Part shown: positions 1 through 8,317 of the stretch, in pieces
Position numbering within the stretch: the first letter of the stretch is position 1
How the letters are laid out: each line of letters begins with the position of its first letter
Source of the DNA: JAAXHV01 sp965207165
GTDB taxonomy: Bacteria > Pseudomonadota > Gammaproteobacteria > Eutrophobiales > Eutrophobiaceae
DNA length: 64,000 nucleotides
Assembly: GCA_965207165.1 (NCBI GenBank)
Contig: OZ242265.1
Span: forward strand, 2,356,001-2,420,000
Reading direction: 5' to 3'
Notes under the pieces: model-generated
Databases searched by the model: none
What the model was told of the DNA's origin: nothing
What the model saw: only the letters and a program-made list of their open reading frames with translations
Program-made: the position numbers and the translations under genes

Positions 1-1
1 T

Positions 2-754
2 GGAAACGAGAACACACAACAAGATGGCAAGGACGACGGGCCAAAGCCGCCTATTCCTGAACCGGCGCAGGTTCGGCGTTTCCAAAGCGCAAGAAACAAC
101 TTTTCCCGTTTTGCTAACTCAGGTGGAAATGACCAGCGAGCGCTTCGCCGTGCAGTCAGGGGCTATGTCCGTGTCGGGACTGGCGGTAGTAAAAACGCCG
201 TTCGTCGCATGGCGCCTTCACGATCTTCAGCAGGTAGAGTTCTTGGCGTACTACGTGGACTGCAGAGCGACGGCATGCAGGAAACGTTGCGTCTACTCAA
301 TCTCCAAAATCTTTCAGGTCGCAGTGTTCAGGATATCTTCACAGGGCTAACCGAGGTAGTCTGTCAGGATGGTGGAACAATCGATGAAGCAATTGCTCGG
401 GATGCGTGGTTGGAAACAATCGCTGAGTTGGATCAGTTTGGTATAGATGATCTGGATGCTTTGACCGAGGATCAAGTTAGGGAAATCTTTTTGAATTTCG
501 TCGCGCATTCAATTGAGGCGCGACTATACCAGGAGATCGGCATTAATAGTTTCAAGCTCTCTGAAGATCTTGAGAATATTGAGGCCTTTGATAGACAAAT
601 TCGAGACTACATCGAACGAAGTGTTCGAGATTCTTTCGCTGGTGACATATCGCAACTTTCGAATATGTCTGATGACGAAATCAGACACATTGTGGACGTG
701 ACTTATCTTGAAGCCTGGGAGCTTCTCGAACAGCTGGGAGATCAAGAAGGATGA
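2..754 (+). CDS. qatB: QatB-like protein of a Qat anti-phage system (5' end outside window)
   Basis: The reading frame is open from the first bases of the window with no start codon in a sensible context, so the N-terminus lies upstream; 250 codons are visible. The segment at about residues 25-70 is rich in Arg and Gly, and the C-terminal two thirds is acidic and helical. No enzymatic motif is visible. Identification rests mainly on context: it overlaps a QueC-like gene by 4 nt (ATGA), which is followed by a TatD-like nuclease gene, the order of the described qatABCD defence operon; the ATPase gene qatA would lie just upstream. In that system QatB is required for phage resistance but its biochemical role is poorly defined. 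An ATG at 209 in the same frame is an internal Met, not the likely start. Confidence 0.8.
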   Translation, partial: GNENTQQDGKDDGPKPPIPEPAQVRRFQSARNNFSRFANSGGNDQRALRRAVRGYVRVGTGGSKNAVRRMAPSRSSAGRVLGVLRGLQSDGMQETLRLLNLQNLSGRSVQDIFTGLTEVVCQDGGTIDEAIARDAWLETIAELDQFGIDDLDALTEDQVREIFLNFVAHSIEARLYQEIGINSFKLSEDLENIEAFDRQIRDYIERSVRDSFAGDISQLSNMSDDEIRHIVDVTYLEAWELLEQLGDQEG

Positions 755-2106
755 AACGGCATAGCATAATAGTGCGGTTAGACTCTACTGACAAAGCGAA
801 AGTCTCTATCGCAAACAAAGACTCTGATGTGTCTGTTCTCCAATTCATTAGTGCCGACAAATGGCTAAATTATGGCATAGGGCAGATACTAAATCAGTTA
901 ATGCAACGTGAGATGTATCCAAGCGAAACAGCGATTGATCTGGCAATATTAGCTGCAACCGTAACCGCCGCAGACACGCGAATATCTCGGCAAGAAGACG
1001 CCCAAGATAGTTGGTCGCGCGAAATCGACCTGTACTTGCCCGTTAGCGATGCAGAACTATGGTCCGATAACGCACAACTCATTGCACGTATCTTGCGTTT
1101 CCTCACAGGAGACATTTGGCGTGTTTCGTTTCGTCCGAGGCAAAAAGAGATGAAGTCGCTCATAGAACGACATCCCGAATTGCACGGTGCAACATTCAAC
1201 ACGGTCTGTCTTTTCTCAGGCGGCCTAGACAGCTTTGTTGGTGCGATAGATTTGCTTGAAAATGGCAAGAATCCCATCTTTGTCAGCCATTACAAAGATG
1301 CAAGTACGAAAAGCCAAGAAGTATGTGCGGCTGTGCTTGGCAAACAATATGGGGACTTAGGACCACGTCATATCCGAGCAAATGTAAGCTTCGATAAAAA
1401 TGACTTGCCCGGTCTGGGAACGGAAACAACAACACGCGGACGGTCATTCATATTCTTTGCACTGGCAACACTGGCCGCCGATGCTATCGACGGAACTACG
1501 CCAATTTACGTCCCTGAAAATGGGCTCATCTCCCTTAATGTACCGCTCGACCCATTGAGACTGGGTGCGTGGAGTACACGGACTACACATCCGTTCTACA
1601 TGGCTCGCTGGCAGGAGTTATTAATCAATTTGGAGCTAGGTGCACAGTTGCTGAATCCCTACCGATTCAATACCAAAGGCGAAATGCTATCGGGAAGCGC
1701 AAACCCGACCTTTCTCGCCAAAAATTACAATATTACCATCTCCTGCTCCTCTATTACCAAAGGTCGATGGAAGAAACAGTCACCAGGACATTGTGGATAC
1801 TGCACACCATGTTTGATTCGTCGCGCATCTATTGAAGCGGCATACGGCGAGGATTCGACCAAATATGGGATACCGGACTTATGTACTAGTCCCTTAAGTG
1901 GAAAAGAGGCAGCGGCAACGGACGTTCGCGCTTTTCAAATGATGCACCGCAGACTGTTGAAAAACCCGGACCTTGCGGATGTGCTTATACACAAGACTGG
2001 TCCTTTAGGCGATTACACGACATCGGAGATTTCAAAATATGCCGGCTTATTCAAAAGAGGTATCAGCGAGGTTGGTGCAATCGTAGAGAAAGTACGGATT
2101 TCCTAA
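751..2106 (+). CDS. qatC: QatC, QueC-like PP-loop protein of Qat anti-phage system
   Basis: A 451-aa protein with an N-terminal extension of about 150 residues and a PP-loop ATPase domain. The pyrophosphate-binding motif SGGLDS lies at residues 156-161. Four cysteines (C332, C348, C351, C354, the last three as CGYCTPC) match the zinc site of QueC, the enzyme that makes 7-cyano-7-deazaguanine. The protein is about twice the length of housekeeping QueC, as expected for the defence-associated form. By analogy it may attach or make a deazaguanine-type group on a protein or nucleic acid; that is inference. It overlaps qatB by 4 nt and is followed 3 nt later by qatD, so the genes are translationally linked. 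Confidence 0.88.
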   Translation: MKRHSIIVRLDSTDKAKVSIANKDSDVSVLQFISADKWLNYGIGQILNQLMQREMYPSETAIDLAILAATVTAADTRISRQEDAQDSWSREIDLYLPVSDAELWSDNAQLIARILRFLTGDIWRVSFRPRQKEMKSLIERHPELHGATFNTVCLFSGGLDSFVGAIDLLENGKNPIFVSHYKDASTKSQEVCAAVLGKQYGDLGPRHIRANVSFDKNDLPGLGTETTTRGRSFIFFALATLAADAIDGTTPIYVPENGLISLNVPLDPLRLGAWSTRTTHPFYMARWQELLINLELGAQLLNPYRFNTKGEMLSGSANPTFLAKNYNITISCSSITKGRWKKQSPGHCGYCTPCLIRRASIEAAYGEDSTKYGIPDLCTSPLSGKEAAATDVRAFQMMHRRLLKNPDLADVLIHKTGPLGDYTTSEISKYAGLFKRGISEVGAIVEKVRIS

Positions 2107-2109
2107 AAA

Positions 2110-2883
2110 GTGATTCGCGGAACTAATACTCGAGCTTTTGACTTACATTGTCACGTCGATTTGCATCCCAATCCACCCAAACTCATCCGGGAGTGTGAAG
2201 AACGTCGTATCAAGGTTTTTGCCGTCACAACGACACCGAAAGCATGGCCTAAGAACCGCGAATGGACAAATAGTAGTAAATATGTTCACACTGGAGTCGG
2301 ACTGCATCCGGAACTGGTCGGTGAACGGTTTGCGGAGATCGACCTCCTCGAAGAAAAGATCGCAGACACGCGACTTGTTGGAGAGATTGGTCTTGATGGA
2401 AGTCCAAAATATCTGGATACTTATTCAAGACAGAAAGAGGTTTTTAAAAGAGCTCTCATTTCAGCCCAGAAACATGGTGGCCGCGTCATCACGATACATA
2501 GTCGGCGTGCGGCAGGTGACGTAATCGAAGCAATTGAAAACCACACTGACCCGTCCAGAGTGTTATGTATCATGCACTGGTTTTCGGGATCGCTTGTGGA
2601 ATTACGCCGCGCCGCAGAACTCGGATGCTATTTCTCGGTCAATGCAGCAATGCTCCGGAATGTAGGCGGAATCAAGCTGGTGCAGAGTATCCCGCGTGAT
2701 CGATTGCTCACAGAGACAGATTCGCCTTTTACCAGCGTGAATGGTAAAAAATCAGTTCCTTGGAACACCATCGATACGTGTGATCAACTTGCCCGCTTAC
2801 TAGATGAGTCAAAACAGGCAATCGAAGAGAATATTGCGGAAAATGCCTACCAAGTGTTCCAATTTGCGAACATCACTTTGTAG
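2110..2883 (+). CDS. qatD: QatD, TatD-family metal-dependent nuclease of Qat system
   Basis: A 257-aa protein starting at GTG, 3 nt after the qatC stop. It carries the TatD-family metal ligands: an HxH pair at H13/H15 (DLHCHVD), E92 (GEIGLD), H130 (TIHSRR), H156 (CIMHWFSG) and D204 (TETDSP). TatD proteins are TIM-barrel metal-dependent DNases; in qatABCD the nuclease is one of four genes needed for phage resistance. All catalytic positions look intact, so an active nuclease is expected. A housekeeping TatD is less likely because of the tight coupling to a QueC-like gene. After its stop the sequence becomes A+T-rich, and no further defence gene follows on this strand. Confidence 0.88.
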   Translation: MIRGTNTRAFDLHCHVDLHPNPPKLIRECEERRIKVFAVTTTPKAWPKNREWTNSSKYVHTGVGLHPELVGERFAEIDLLEEKIADTRLVGEIGLDGSPKYLDTYSRQKEVFKRALISAQKHGGRVITIHSRRAAGDVIEAIENHTDPSRVLCIMHWFSGSLVELRRAAELGCYFSVNAAMLRNVGGIKLVQSIPRDRLLTETDSPFTSVNGKKSVPWNTIDTCDQLARLLDESKQAIEENIAENAYQVFQFANITL

Positions 2884-3053
2884 ATAACACGAAGATTCTG
2901 ACAATCATGTGGAGTTATACGGGCTTTGAAAATACTTATTGATAAATTGATAATCAAATTAGAATTTCTCTTCAGGCGAGTCACCATCACCTTTAAGAGA
3001 AACTGGCACCCCAATTTAGATCATACCAGCATTAATCAAGGTGACTGCGGAGT

Positions 3054-3740
3054 TTAGAGCATTGTTCTTACTTGTGCGCCCAACCACTCTCCATACATAA
3101 ATACTGGAATAAAGCCAAGGATTGCTGGGATTGGCATCATGAGTAATTGTCCCATATTTTCGTCCACCATCCCTGTTATTTCGATTATTAGGGCAACTAA
3201 TATGAGGGCTATCCACGAAATGATACCGCCGATAGTTATTAACCCGACAGAGGACCAAAAATCAGGAATTAAATCTACGTGGTCTATAACTACTCCTGAG
3301 TAAGTTTCATTAACGATTCCCAGAGCGAACATTAGCACGATACCTCCTAGTACCATTGTCTGTAATGATTGTAATTGAGACAGGGTTGGAATGAATGCCA
3401 AAATGACTGACGCTATTACGAGGGTAACTACAAGCTTGAAGAAAAGACCCGGCGCCATTGTAACTAGTAGCCAAGGTAAACTCCACGCAGCATCATCAGA
3501 TAACCCGAAAATGATAGGCGAAATAGTGAGTATCATTACCGCCATGGCCGCTACTTGAAGTACAGGTATGAAAAGCACACTAAGGCAACCTATCAGGCCT
3601 CCCAAGCCTTGACTTTTTTCCATAACAGTACCAGCGATAATCATTGGGATGAAGAAAATTGCAAGGTATTCGACACCTGCTACATATGTTTCCCAGTATG
3701 AGAGTACCTCAAGGCCACCAATTACAGAATTCCAGAACAT
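3054..3740 (-). CDS. Unknown multi-pass membrane protein
   Basis: A 228-aa, strongly hydrophobic protein with about five or six transmembrane segments (roughly residues 18-42, 47-78, 85-118, 126-146, 164-190 and 200-222). It has no signal peptide cleavage site and no motif I recognise. An AAGGA ribosome-binding site 8 nt before the ATG at 3740 supports the start. It lies in the A+T-rich segment next to the Qat genes but on the opposite strand, converging on qatD. Its base use resembles the Qat genes more than the GC-rich genes to the right, so it is probably part of the same acquired segment. Whether it takes part in defence cannot be told from sequence. Confidence 0.7.
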   Translation of the reverse strand: MFWNSVIGGLEVLSYWETYVAGVEYLAIFFIPMIIAGTVMEKSQGLGGLIGCLSVLFIPVLQVAAMAVMILTISPIIFGLSDDAAWSLPWLLVTMAPGLFFKLVVTLVIASVILAFIPTLSQLQSLQTMVLGGIVLMFALGIVNETYSGVVIDHVDLIPDFWSSVGLITIGGIISWIALILVALIIEITGMVDENMGQLLMMPIPAILGFIPVFMYGEWLGAQVRTML

Positions 3741-4118
3741 AGTCGTTTTCCTTTTTTGTTATCAGATGCTACCCATCAGCAAAAGTTAAACCCGGTAATA
3801 GTTATTTAGTTCTGTAATATCACCGCTACTTGACAAATAATCGCCTTAATAAAAGAACATACACCGATGTCAATTCCCTGGTTACGTTAAGCAGTGAGGA
3901 TACTCAGATAGAATGATAATTTCCAGCATTGACATTGGCCGTATCCCGAAATTAAGTATCGTGTCCCTAGAACTAAGGTAGAACAACCCTTGCCTGCTAT
4001 ATTGGCGACGAATCAAGTTTGTACTAATTTGGTTCTATAAACAGCATTGCCGTTTTTATTAATATCTTTACGACAAGTACAAGTAAAATAAGGGAATTAT
4101 AAACTTTACTTGACAAAT
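3741..4118. other. A+T-rich intergenic stretch
   Basis: I see no convincing coding frame, RNA gene or strong hairpin here. It lies upstream of the minus-strand membrane protein at 3054-3740 and so should hold its promoter. Base composition is clearly more A+T-rich than the sequence beyond 4440. Confidence 0.4.
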
Positions 4119-4250
4119 TCAGGTTTTTCCCAAGTGCCACACGGCTAAAAGAATGACCAAAACCAGAAAATGTTCAACGATATGAGGGATCAAGAAATAG
4201 AACAGAATCAGCACTGCAATACCCGGTATCGTGGTCTCGAAATCTTTCAT
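4119..4250 (-). CDS. Possible 43-residue membrane microprotein
   Basis: A short minus-strand frame of 43 codons begins ATG (4250) with AGGAAG directly upstream and stops at TGA. The translation has a charged start (MKDFETT), one or two hydrophobic stretches (about residues 8-24 and 28-39) and a basic tail (HLGKT), the layout of a small single- or double-pass membrane peptide. The ribosome-binding site lies unusually close to the ATG. It is on the same strand as the larger membrane protein at 3054-3740 and inside the same A+T-rich segment. It could be chance; the amphipathic, proline-containing hydrophobic pattern is the main reason to list it. Confidence 0.4.
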   Translation of the reverse strand: MKDFETTIPGIAVLILFYFLIPHIVEHFLVLVILLAVWHLGKT

Positions 4251-4380
4251 CTTCCTATCCTGTAGAAACGGTAAAAATATGGGAATTATATACAAGAGAA
4301 TTAAAGTCTATACCATCACAAAACCATTTTTGAACATCATTATCACGCCTGATGAGCAATCCAGTTATAATGGCTAAAAA

Positions 4381-4403
4381 TTGTTGGGACGATTGTTGGG
4401 ACG
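4381..4403. repeat. Tandem 11-bp repeat near island edge
   Basis: Two copies of TTGTTGGGACG lie at 4381-4391 and 4393-4403, separated by one base. They sit about 40 bp before base composition changes from A+T-rich to the GC-rich style of the rest of the window. Short repeats of this kind can be part of attachment sites, but no integrase gene or second copy was found in the window, so a role as an att site is only a suggestion. Confidence 0.4.
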
Positions 4404-4538
4404 CTACGATCTTAAAAAAATAATATCCTTTATTATCAATTAGTTATACAGCGAGTTCTACACCTCTTCAGGGCGTCGAACTTCCTTACCCTATCCTGCC
4501 CGTTGATTCTCTGAAGACCCCGTATCGGCGCTACACCG

Positions 4539-4673
4539 TCAGGTCGCTTTGCATCCCTTTGAACCCGCCGCCTCCTCAAAGTGCCGAATCGCGGCATCAA
4601 ACTTATCGCGACACCCGGGATCGGGATTGCAGAACCCGACGATCTGTCCACCCCCTGCCCCCGCTCTTTCCAC
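4539..4673 (-). CDS. Doubtful 44-aa cysteine-containing peptide
   Basis: A minus-strand frame starting at GTG 4673, with AGGGTGGT a few bases upstream, encodes 44 residues including three Cys (in GFCNPDPGC and KGCKAT) and an amphipathic helix-like stretch (DKFDAAIRHFEEAAG). A stop codon closes the frame just upstream. The protein-like character of the second half suggests either a tiny gene or the surviving 3' end of a gene disrupted at the island boundary. The segment 4440-4738 otherwise holds only the promoter region of phoD. Confidence 0.22.
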   Translation of the reverse strand: MERAGAGGGQIVGFCNPDPGCRDKFDAAIRHFEEAAGSKGCKAT

Positions 4674-4738
4674 ATCGACACCACCCTACGATAGCAGTAA
4701 GATAAATATTCGCAAACCATGTATCCCTGAGGGGGATT

Positions 4739-6721
4739 ATGATCCTGAACCGCCGCCAACTACTGGGTTTACTGTCATCCGGCACTTTCCTGCTCAGCGC
4801 CGGTGTGCGGGCCGCGGTCAAGCTGACGGGTAACCCGCAACGCCTGCGCTTTCCCCAGGGTGTTGCGTCGGGAGACCCCCAGCCTGACGCCGTGATGCTG
4901 TGGACCCGCGCCGAACCGGAGAGCCCAGCCGATACCGTTGCGCTGTCCCTGCAGGTCGCGCTGGATCCGGACTTTACCGGCCTGGTGCTGCAGGCCCCGC
5001 TCAGCACGGACAAGACCAGTGACTACACCCTGCGCGTCTTCGTCGATAAGCTTGAACCCGCGCAGACCTACTACTACCGCTTCCTGGGTGAAGACGGCAG
5101 CCGCTCGGTCACCGGCAGGACGCGGACTGCGCCCCATCCCGATGCCGCGGCGCCGGTCACGGTGGCGCTCGCCGCCTGCCAGAACTACGAAAGCGGGTTT
5201 TACGGTTCCTGGGCGCGGATGCTGGCTGACGACATGGCCGCTCCCGCCGGCGAACAGATAGATTTCGTCATGCACACCGGTGATTTCATCTACGAACGTG
5301 TCTTCCCGAAACGTTATCGCGGCGGCGACCAGCCGCGGTTGCCGCCGCCGTTCCCTGACGGCGCCAACGACGACAGCAACGATTACGCGGTTTCCCTGGC
5401 GGATTACCGGCACCTGTACAAGACCTACCTGGGCGACCCGCACCTGCAGGCCGCACGGGCACGCTGGCCGTTCGTCTGTACCTGGGACGACCACGAGTTC
5501 AGCAACAACGGCTACCAGTCCTACAGCACCTATGGCGGTGAAAACCGTCCCGACCCGCAGCGCAAGCTGAATGCGAACCAGGCCTGGTTTGAATTCATAC
5601 CCATGGTGCTCAGCGACGCTCGCAGCGGCGGGCCTGCCCACGACTTTGTGACAGCAGACCTTGGCGGTAGCGAGGAGGAGGACAACAACGCGGCGGTCGA
5701 TTCCCTGTGCATCTACCGGCGCCTGCGCTGGGGCAAGCTGCTGGACGCCGTCATCACCGACAACCGCAGCTACCGCTCCCCCCACTGTCTTCCTGCGGGC
5801 CTCCATAAGCAACTGGGGCTGCCGATGAACACGGTGAAACTGGTCGAAATTGCCGACGGCGGGCGTGAGTACCGGGACGGCAACCCGCCTGAATTCCTCC
5901 CCTACGGCGACGGCAACACGTCTAACCCGGCGCTGCGGCGGCCTGCCGGCACGATACTGGGTGAGGCGCAGAAGGCGTGGTTCCTGGACCAACTGAAGGA
6001 GTCCGGGGCCACCTGGAAGGTTTGGGGTAACGCGATGCCGGCGCTGCCGTTTCACATCGACCTGTCCGAGCTGCCGTCCCCCGGTCATGAAGACAGCCTG
6101 TTGACCATCGACTCATGGAATGGTTACCCCCACGAGTTGCGCGGCCTGCTCGAGTTCATAGGCAGCGCAGGGATAACGGGGGTCGTGTCGCTGAGCGGCG
6201 ACCATCACCTCCATGCTGCCGGGCTTCTCAGGGCGCGCCGTGATGAACCGGGCGCAGCGGCGGTTTGCGCGGAGTTCGTTACCACCTGCATCAGTGCGGA
6301 GTCGATGTACGAGGACGCGTTTGTCTCGGGACGGAACAATGATGAATTCGCACCCCTGGTGTACAGGCTGGAAAACAGCGAGGAAATACCGGTATGGAAC
6401 CTGACCCTGCAGGACGGCGTTGCCGCGGCGCTGGCATACCAGGTCCACGGCGCCCAGGCGTTGCCGCGTACACGGGGAACGGATATCCGCTACGTGGACA
6501 GCACCGCCCGGGGCTATACCATCGCCAGGTTCGGCGCTGCGGAAGTCAAGGTGGAGATGGTGACCATGGGCGATGTGACCGTCCCATTCGAGCAGGCCCC
6601 TGCCGCCGCTTACCGGGCGTTCTTCACCCTGCCGTTATGGGAAGCGGGCGAGGAACCCCGTTTGTCAGGCCCGGACTTTACCGGCCCGCCTTCTTTTCCC
6701 TTCGCTACGGATGAAGTCTGA
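4739..6721 (+). CDS. phoD: PhoD-family alkaline phosphatase/phosphodiesterase
   Basis: A 660-aa exported metallophosphatase. The N-terminus has a twin-arginine-like signal (NRRQLLGLL, residues 4-12) followed by a hydrophobic stretch ending AGVRAA. The mature part begins with the PhoD-type N-terminal domain (FPQGVASGDPQPDAVMLWTR). Metal-binding motifs follow: HTGDFIYE, TWDDHEFSNNGY, and GDHHLH near residue 490. PhoD enzymes release phosphate from phosphomono- and diesters in the periplasm, often under phosphate limitation; no Pho box was identified. The ATG at 4739 is preceded by GAGGGGG. It is the first backbone-like gene after the A+T-rich segment and converges on pdxH. Confidence 0.92.
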   Translation: MILNRRQLLGLLSSGTFLLSAGVRAAVKLTGNPQRLRFPQGVASGDPQPDAVMLWTRAEPESPADTVALSLQVALDPDFTGLVLQAPLSTDKTSDYTLRVFVDKLEPAQTYYYRFLGEDGSRSVTGRTRTAPHPDAAAPVTVALAACQNYESGFYGSWARMLADDMAAPAGEQIDFVMHTGDFIYERVFPKRYRGGDQPRLPPPFPDGANDDSNDYAVSLADYRHLYKTYLGDPHLQAARARWPFVCTWDDHEFSNNGYQSYSTYGGENRPDPQRKLNANQAWFEFIPMVLSDARSGGPAHDFVTADLGGSEEEDNNAAVDSLCIYRRLRWGKLLDAVITDNRSYRSPHCLPAGLHKQLGLPMNTVKLVEIADGGREYRDGNPPEFLPYGDGNTSNPALRRPAGTILGEAQKAWFLDQLKESGATWKVWGNAMPALPFHIDLSELPSPGHEDSLLTIDSWNGYPHELRGLLEFIGSAGITGVVSLSGDHHLHAAGLLRARRDEPGAAAVCAEFVTTCISAESMYEDAFVSGRNNDEFAPLVYRLENSEEIPVWNLTLQDGVAAALAYQVHGAQALPRTRGTDIRYVDSTARGYTIARFGAAEVKVEMVTMGDVTVPFEQAPAAAYRAFFTLPLWEAGEEPRLSGPDFTGPPSFPFATDEV

Positions 6722-6736
6722 GTAGACGTACGCGTT

Positions 6737-7378
6737 TCAGGGCGCCAGCCTGACGATCTTCCAGCCGCCGTCTTCCCTGCTATACAGCAGCCGGTCGTGT
6801 AACCGGCTTTCCCTGCCCTGCCAGAATTCCACGCTGTCCGGCACGACGCGGTAACCGACCCAGGTGGCGGGACGGGGCACCGGGTCGCCCGCGTACTGTT
6901 CGGTAAGCCCGGCCAGCCTGTCCTCGAGAAACTCCCGGCTTTCGACCTCAACGCTCTGGTCCGCCACCCAGACCGCGACCCGGCTGTCGTAAGGCCGGGT
7001 GTCGAAGTAGGCGTCCGCCTCCTCGCCGGCAAACAGGTATGCCCTGCCTTCAATGCGTACCTGCCTGTGCATCTGCGTCCAGTAAAACACCAGGGCCACG
7101 TCCGGGTTATCTGCTATCTGCCTGCCTTTCACGCTGACGGAGTGGGTGTAGAAGGAAAATCCCCGGTCACTGACATCCTTTAACAGGACGAACCTGAGCG
7201 TCGGCTTGCCGTCCTTTGCCACCGTCGCCAGCGCCATGGCATTGGGCAGCGGCACGCCATAATCCACGGCCTGCCCGAACCAGTCCTTGAACTGTTCTAC
7301 CGGGTCTGCATGTGCCTCCTGCTCAAGCAGGGGTACGTGGCGGTATTCTTGCCGCAGGTCCGAAAAGTCACTGCCCAT
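6737..7378 (-). CDS. pdxH: Pyridoxine/pyridoxamine 5'-phosphate oxidase
   Basis: A 213-aa cytosolic FMN enzyme that oxidises pyridoxine or pyridoxamine 5'-phosphate to pyridoxal 5'-phosphate, the last step of vitamin B6 synthesis. The length matches the family. Visible signatures are RFVLLKDVSDRGFSFYT (FMN and substrate binding), RQVRIEG, and the C-terminal signature VEFWQGRESRLHDR. It ends 15 nt from the phoD stop in convergent orientation. The minus-strand neighbour upstream is the DUF4396 membrane protein. Confidence 0.95.
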   Translation of the reverse strand: MGSDFSDLRQEYRHVPLLEQEAHADPVEQFKDWFGQAVDYGVPLPNAMALATVAKDGKPTLRFVLLKDVSDRGFSFYTHSVSVKGRQIADNPDVALVFYWTQMHRQVRIEGRAYLFAGEEADAYFDTRPYDSRVAVWVADQSVEVESREFLEDRLAGLTEQYAGDPVPRPATWVGYRVVPDSVEFWQGRESRLHDRLLYSREDGGWKIVRLAP

Positions 7379-7393
7379 GGATTTATCGGCAGG

Positions 7394-7846
7394 TTAATGG
7401 CAACGCGGCATGTTGCGCTTCACCATGTAATAGTTGACGGGGTAGGCAAACACATACCCGGCTACCAGGGCGGCAGCGAAACCGATCCAGAAAATTGCAT
7501 CGAACATCGAGGTGGCAGACATGCCGCCGACCAGGTAGTCGGTGACGTTCATGGCGATTTCCATCACGCCGATCGAGATCACTTCGCCTATCCATACCGT
7601 CTGGAACGCCAGCGCTACCGTCATGCCCCTGCGGTAAACCAGGGGATACAGGGTCAATGCAAAACCCGTGATGAACGCCAGCACCGTCGCCAGGGTCACG
7701 GTGGCGGCCACCGACAGGCCGAACTCCACGCCGATGGCCAGGCCGAGGAACTCGCCGATGGAGCAGCCTGCCAGGCAATGCAGCGTGACCGTTGCGGCCG
7801 TTGAGGCGGTGTCTGTCTTTACCGGGTGGTGTTCACAATGTTCCAT
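7394..7846 (-). CDS. DUF4396 membrane protein
   Basis: A 150-aa protein with about four transmembrane segments. It opens with a His/Cys-rich tail (MEHCEHHP) and the family-like motif HCLAGCSIGEF at residues 23-33, and ends with NYYMVKRNMPRCH. The Cys/His content suggests metal binding, but function is not established for DUF4396. The ATG is preceded by GAGGATATTATTCT, a good ribosome-binding site. It lies 15 nt upstream of pdxH on the same strand and may be co-transcribed; no functional link to B6 is known. Confidence 0.8.
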   Translation of the reverse strand: MEHCEHHPVKTDTASTAATVTLHCLAGCSIGEFLGLAIGVEFGLSVAATVTLATVLAFITGFALTLYPLVYRRGMTVALAFQTVWIGEVISIGVMEIAMNVTDYLVGGMSATSMFDAIFWIGFAAALVAGYVFAYPVNYYMVKRNMPRCH

Positions 7847-7869
7847 AGAATAATATCCTCGTAGTAGCC

Positions 7870-7894
7870 GGGGACAGATTTTAAATCTGTCCCC
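7870..7894. repeat. Palindromic element, GGGGACAGATTT family, copy 1
   Basis: A perfect inverted repeat with 12-bp arms (GGGGACAGATTT) around one central base. It lies between the divergent DUF4396 and hinT genes. Three more copies occur at 29053, 40467 and 49469, always between genes. A T-rich run follows, so it could also end transcription towards hinT. Confidence 0.85.
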
Positions 7895-7969
7895 TTTTCT
7901 TGAAGCGCTTTTTACTTGGGGCGCTCCCTGCTATTATAACCCGCCTTTTCAGTCAGGAATAGAATCACC

Positions 7970-8311
7970 ATGACGGAGACAATTTTTGCGAAGATAATCA
8001 GGCGGGAGATTCCGGCCGATATTGTTTACGAGGATGACCGCTGCCTGGCGTTCAGGGATGTCAACCCGCAGGCGCCCGTGCATGTACTGGTGATCCCGAA
8101 GCAACCCATCGCCAGGCTGGTCGATGCTGAAGATAACGATGAGGCGCTGCTGGGCCACCTGATGCTGGCTGCCAACAAGGTGGCGGCGGATGAGGGTATC
8201 AGGGACGCGTTCAGGGTCGTGGTAAACAACGGCGCCGGCGTGGGCCAGAGCGTGTTCCACCTGCACCTGCATGTCCTGGGCGGGCGTTCCTTCACCTGGC
8301 CTCCGGGGTAA
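7970..8311 (+). CDS. hinT: HIT-family purine nucleoside phosphoramidase
   Basis: A 113-aa member of the histidine-triad superfamily. The catalytic HxHxH motif is at H97, H99 and H101 (FHLHLHVLGG), and the N-terminus (IFAKIIRREIPADIVYEDD) matches HinT of proteobacteria. The enzyme hydrolyses adenosine 5'-phosphoramidates in the cytosol. AGGAA lies about 10 nt before the ATG. The stop is 3 nt before the GTG and 6 nt before the ATG of the DAHP synthase gene, so the two are probably in one transcript. Confidence 0.93.
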   Translation: MTETIFAKIIRREIPADIVYEDDRCLAFRDVNPQAPVHVLVIPKQPIARLVDAEDNDEALLGHLMLAANKVAADEGIRDAFRVVVNNGAGVGQSVFHLHLHVLGGRSFTWPPG

Positions 8312-8317
8312 CCCGTG

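Noticed and set aside
24..350. 108-codon frame starting at 24
   Set aside because: Out of frame with the QatB reading frame that is open from base 2 and joins the downstream operon.
4775..6088. 437-codon minus-strand frame inside phoD
   Set aside because: Antisense to PhoD catalytic motifs; its translation has no domain character and is rich in Arg, Gly and Val.
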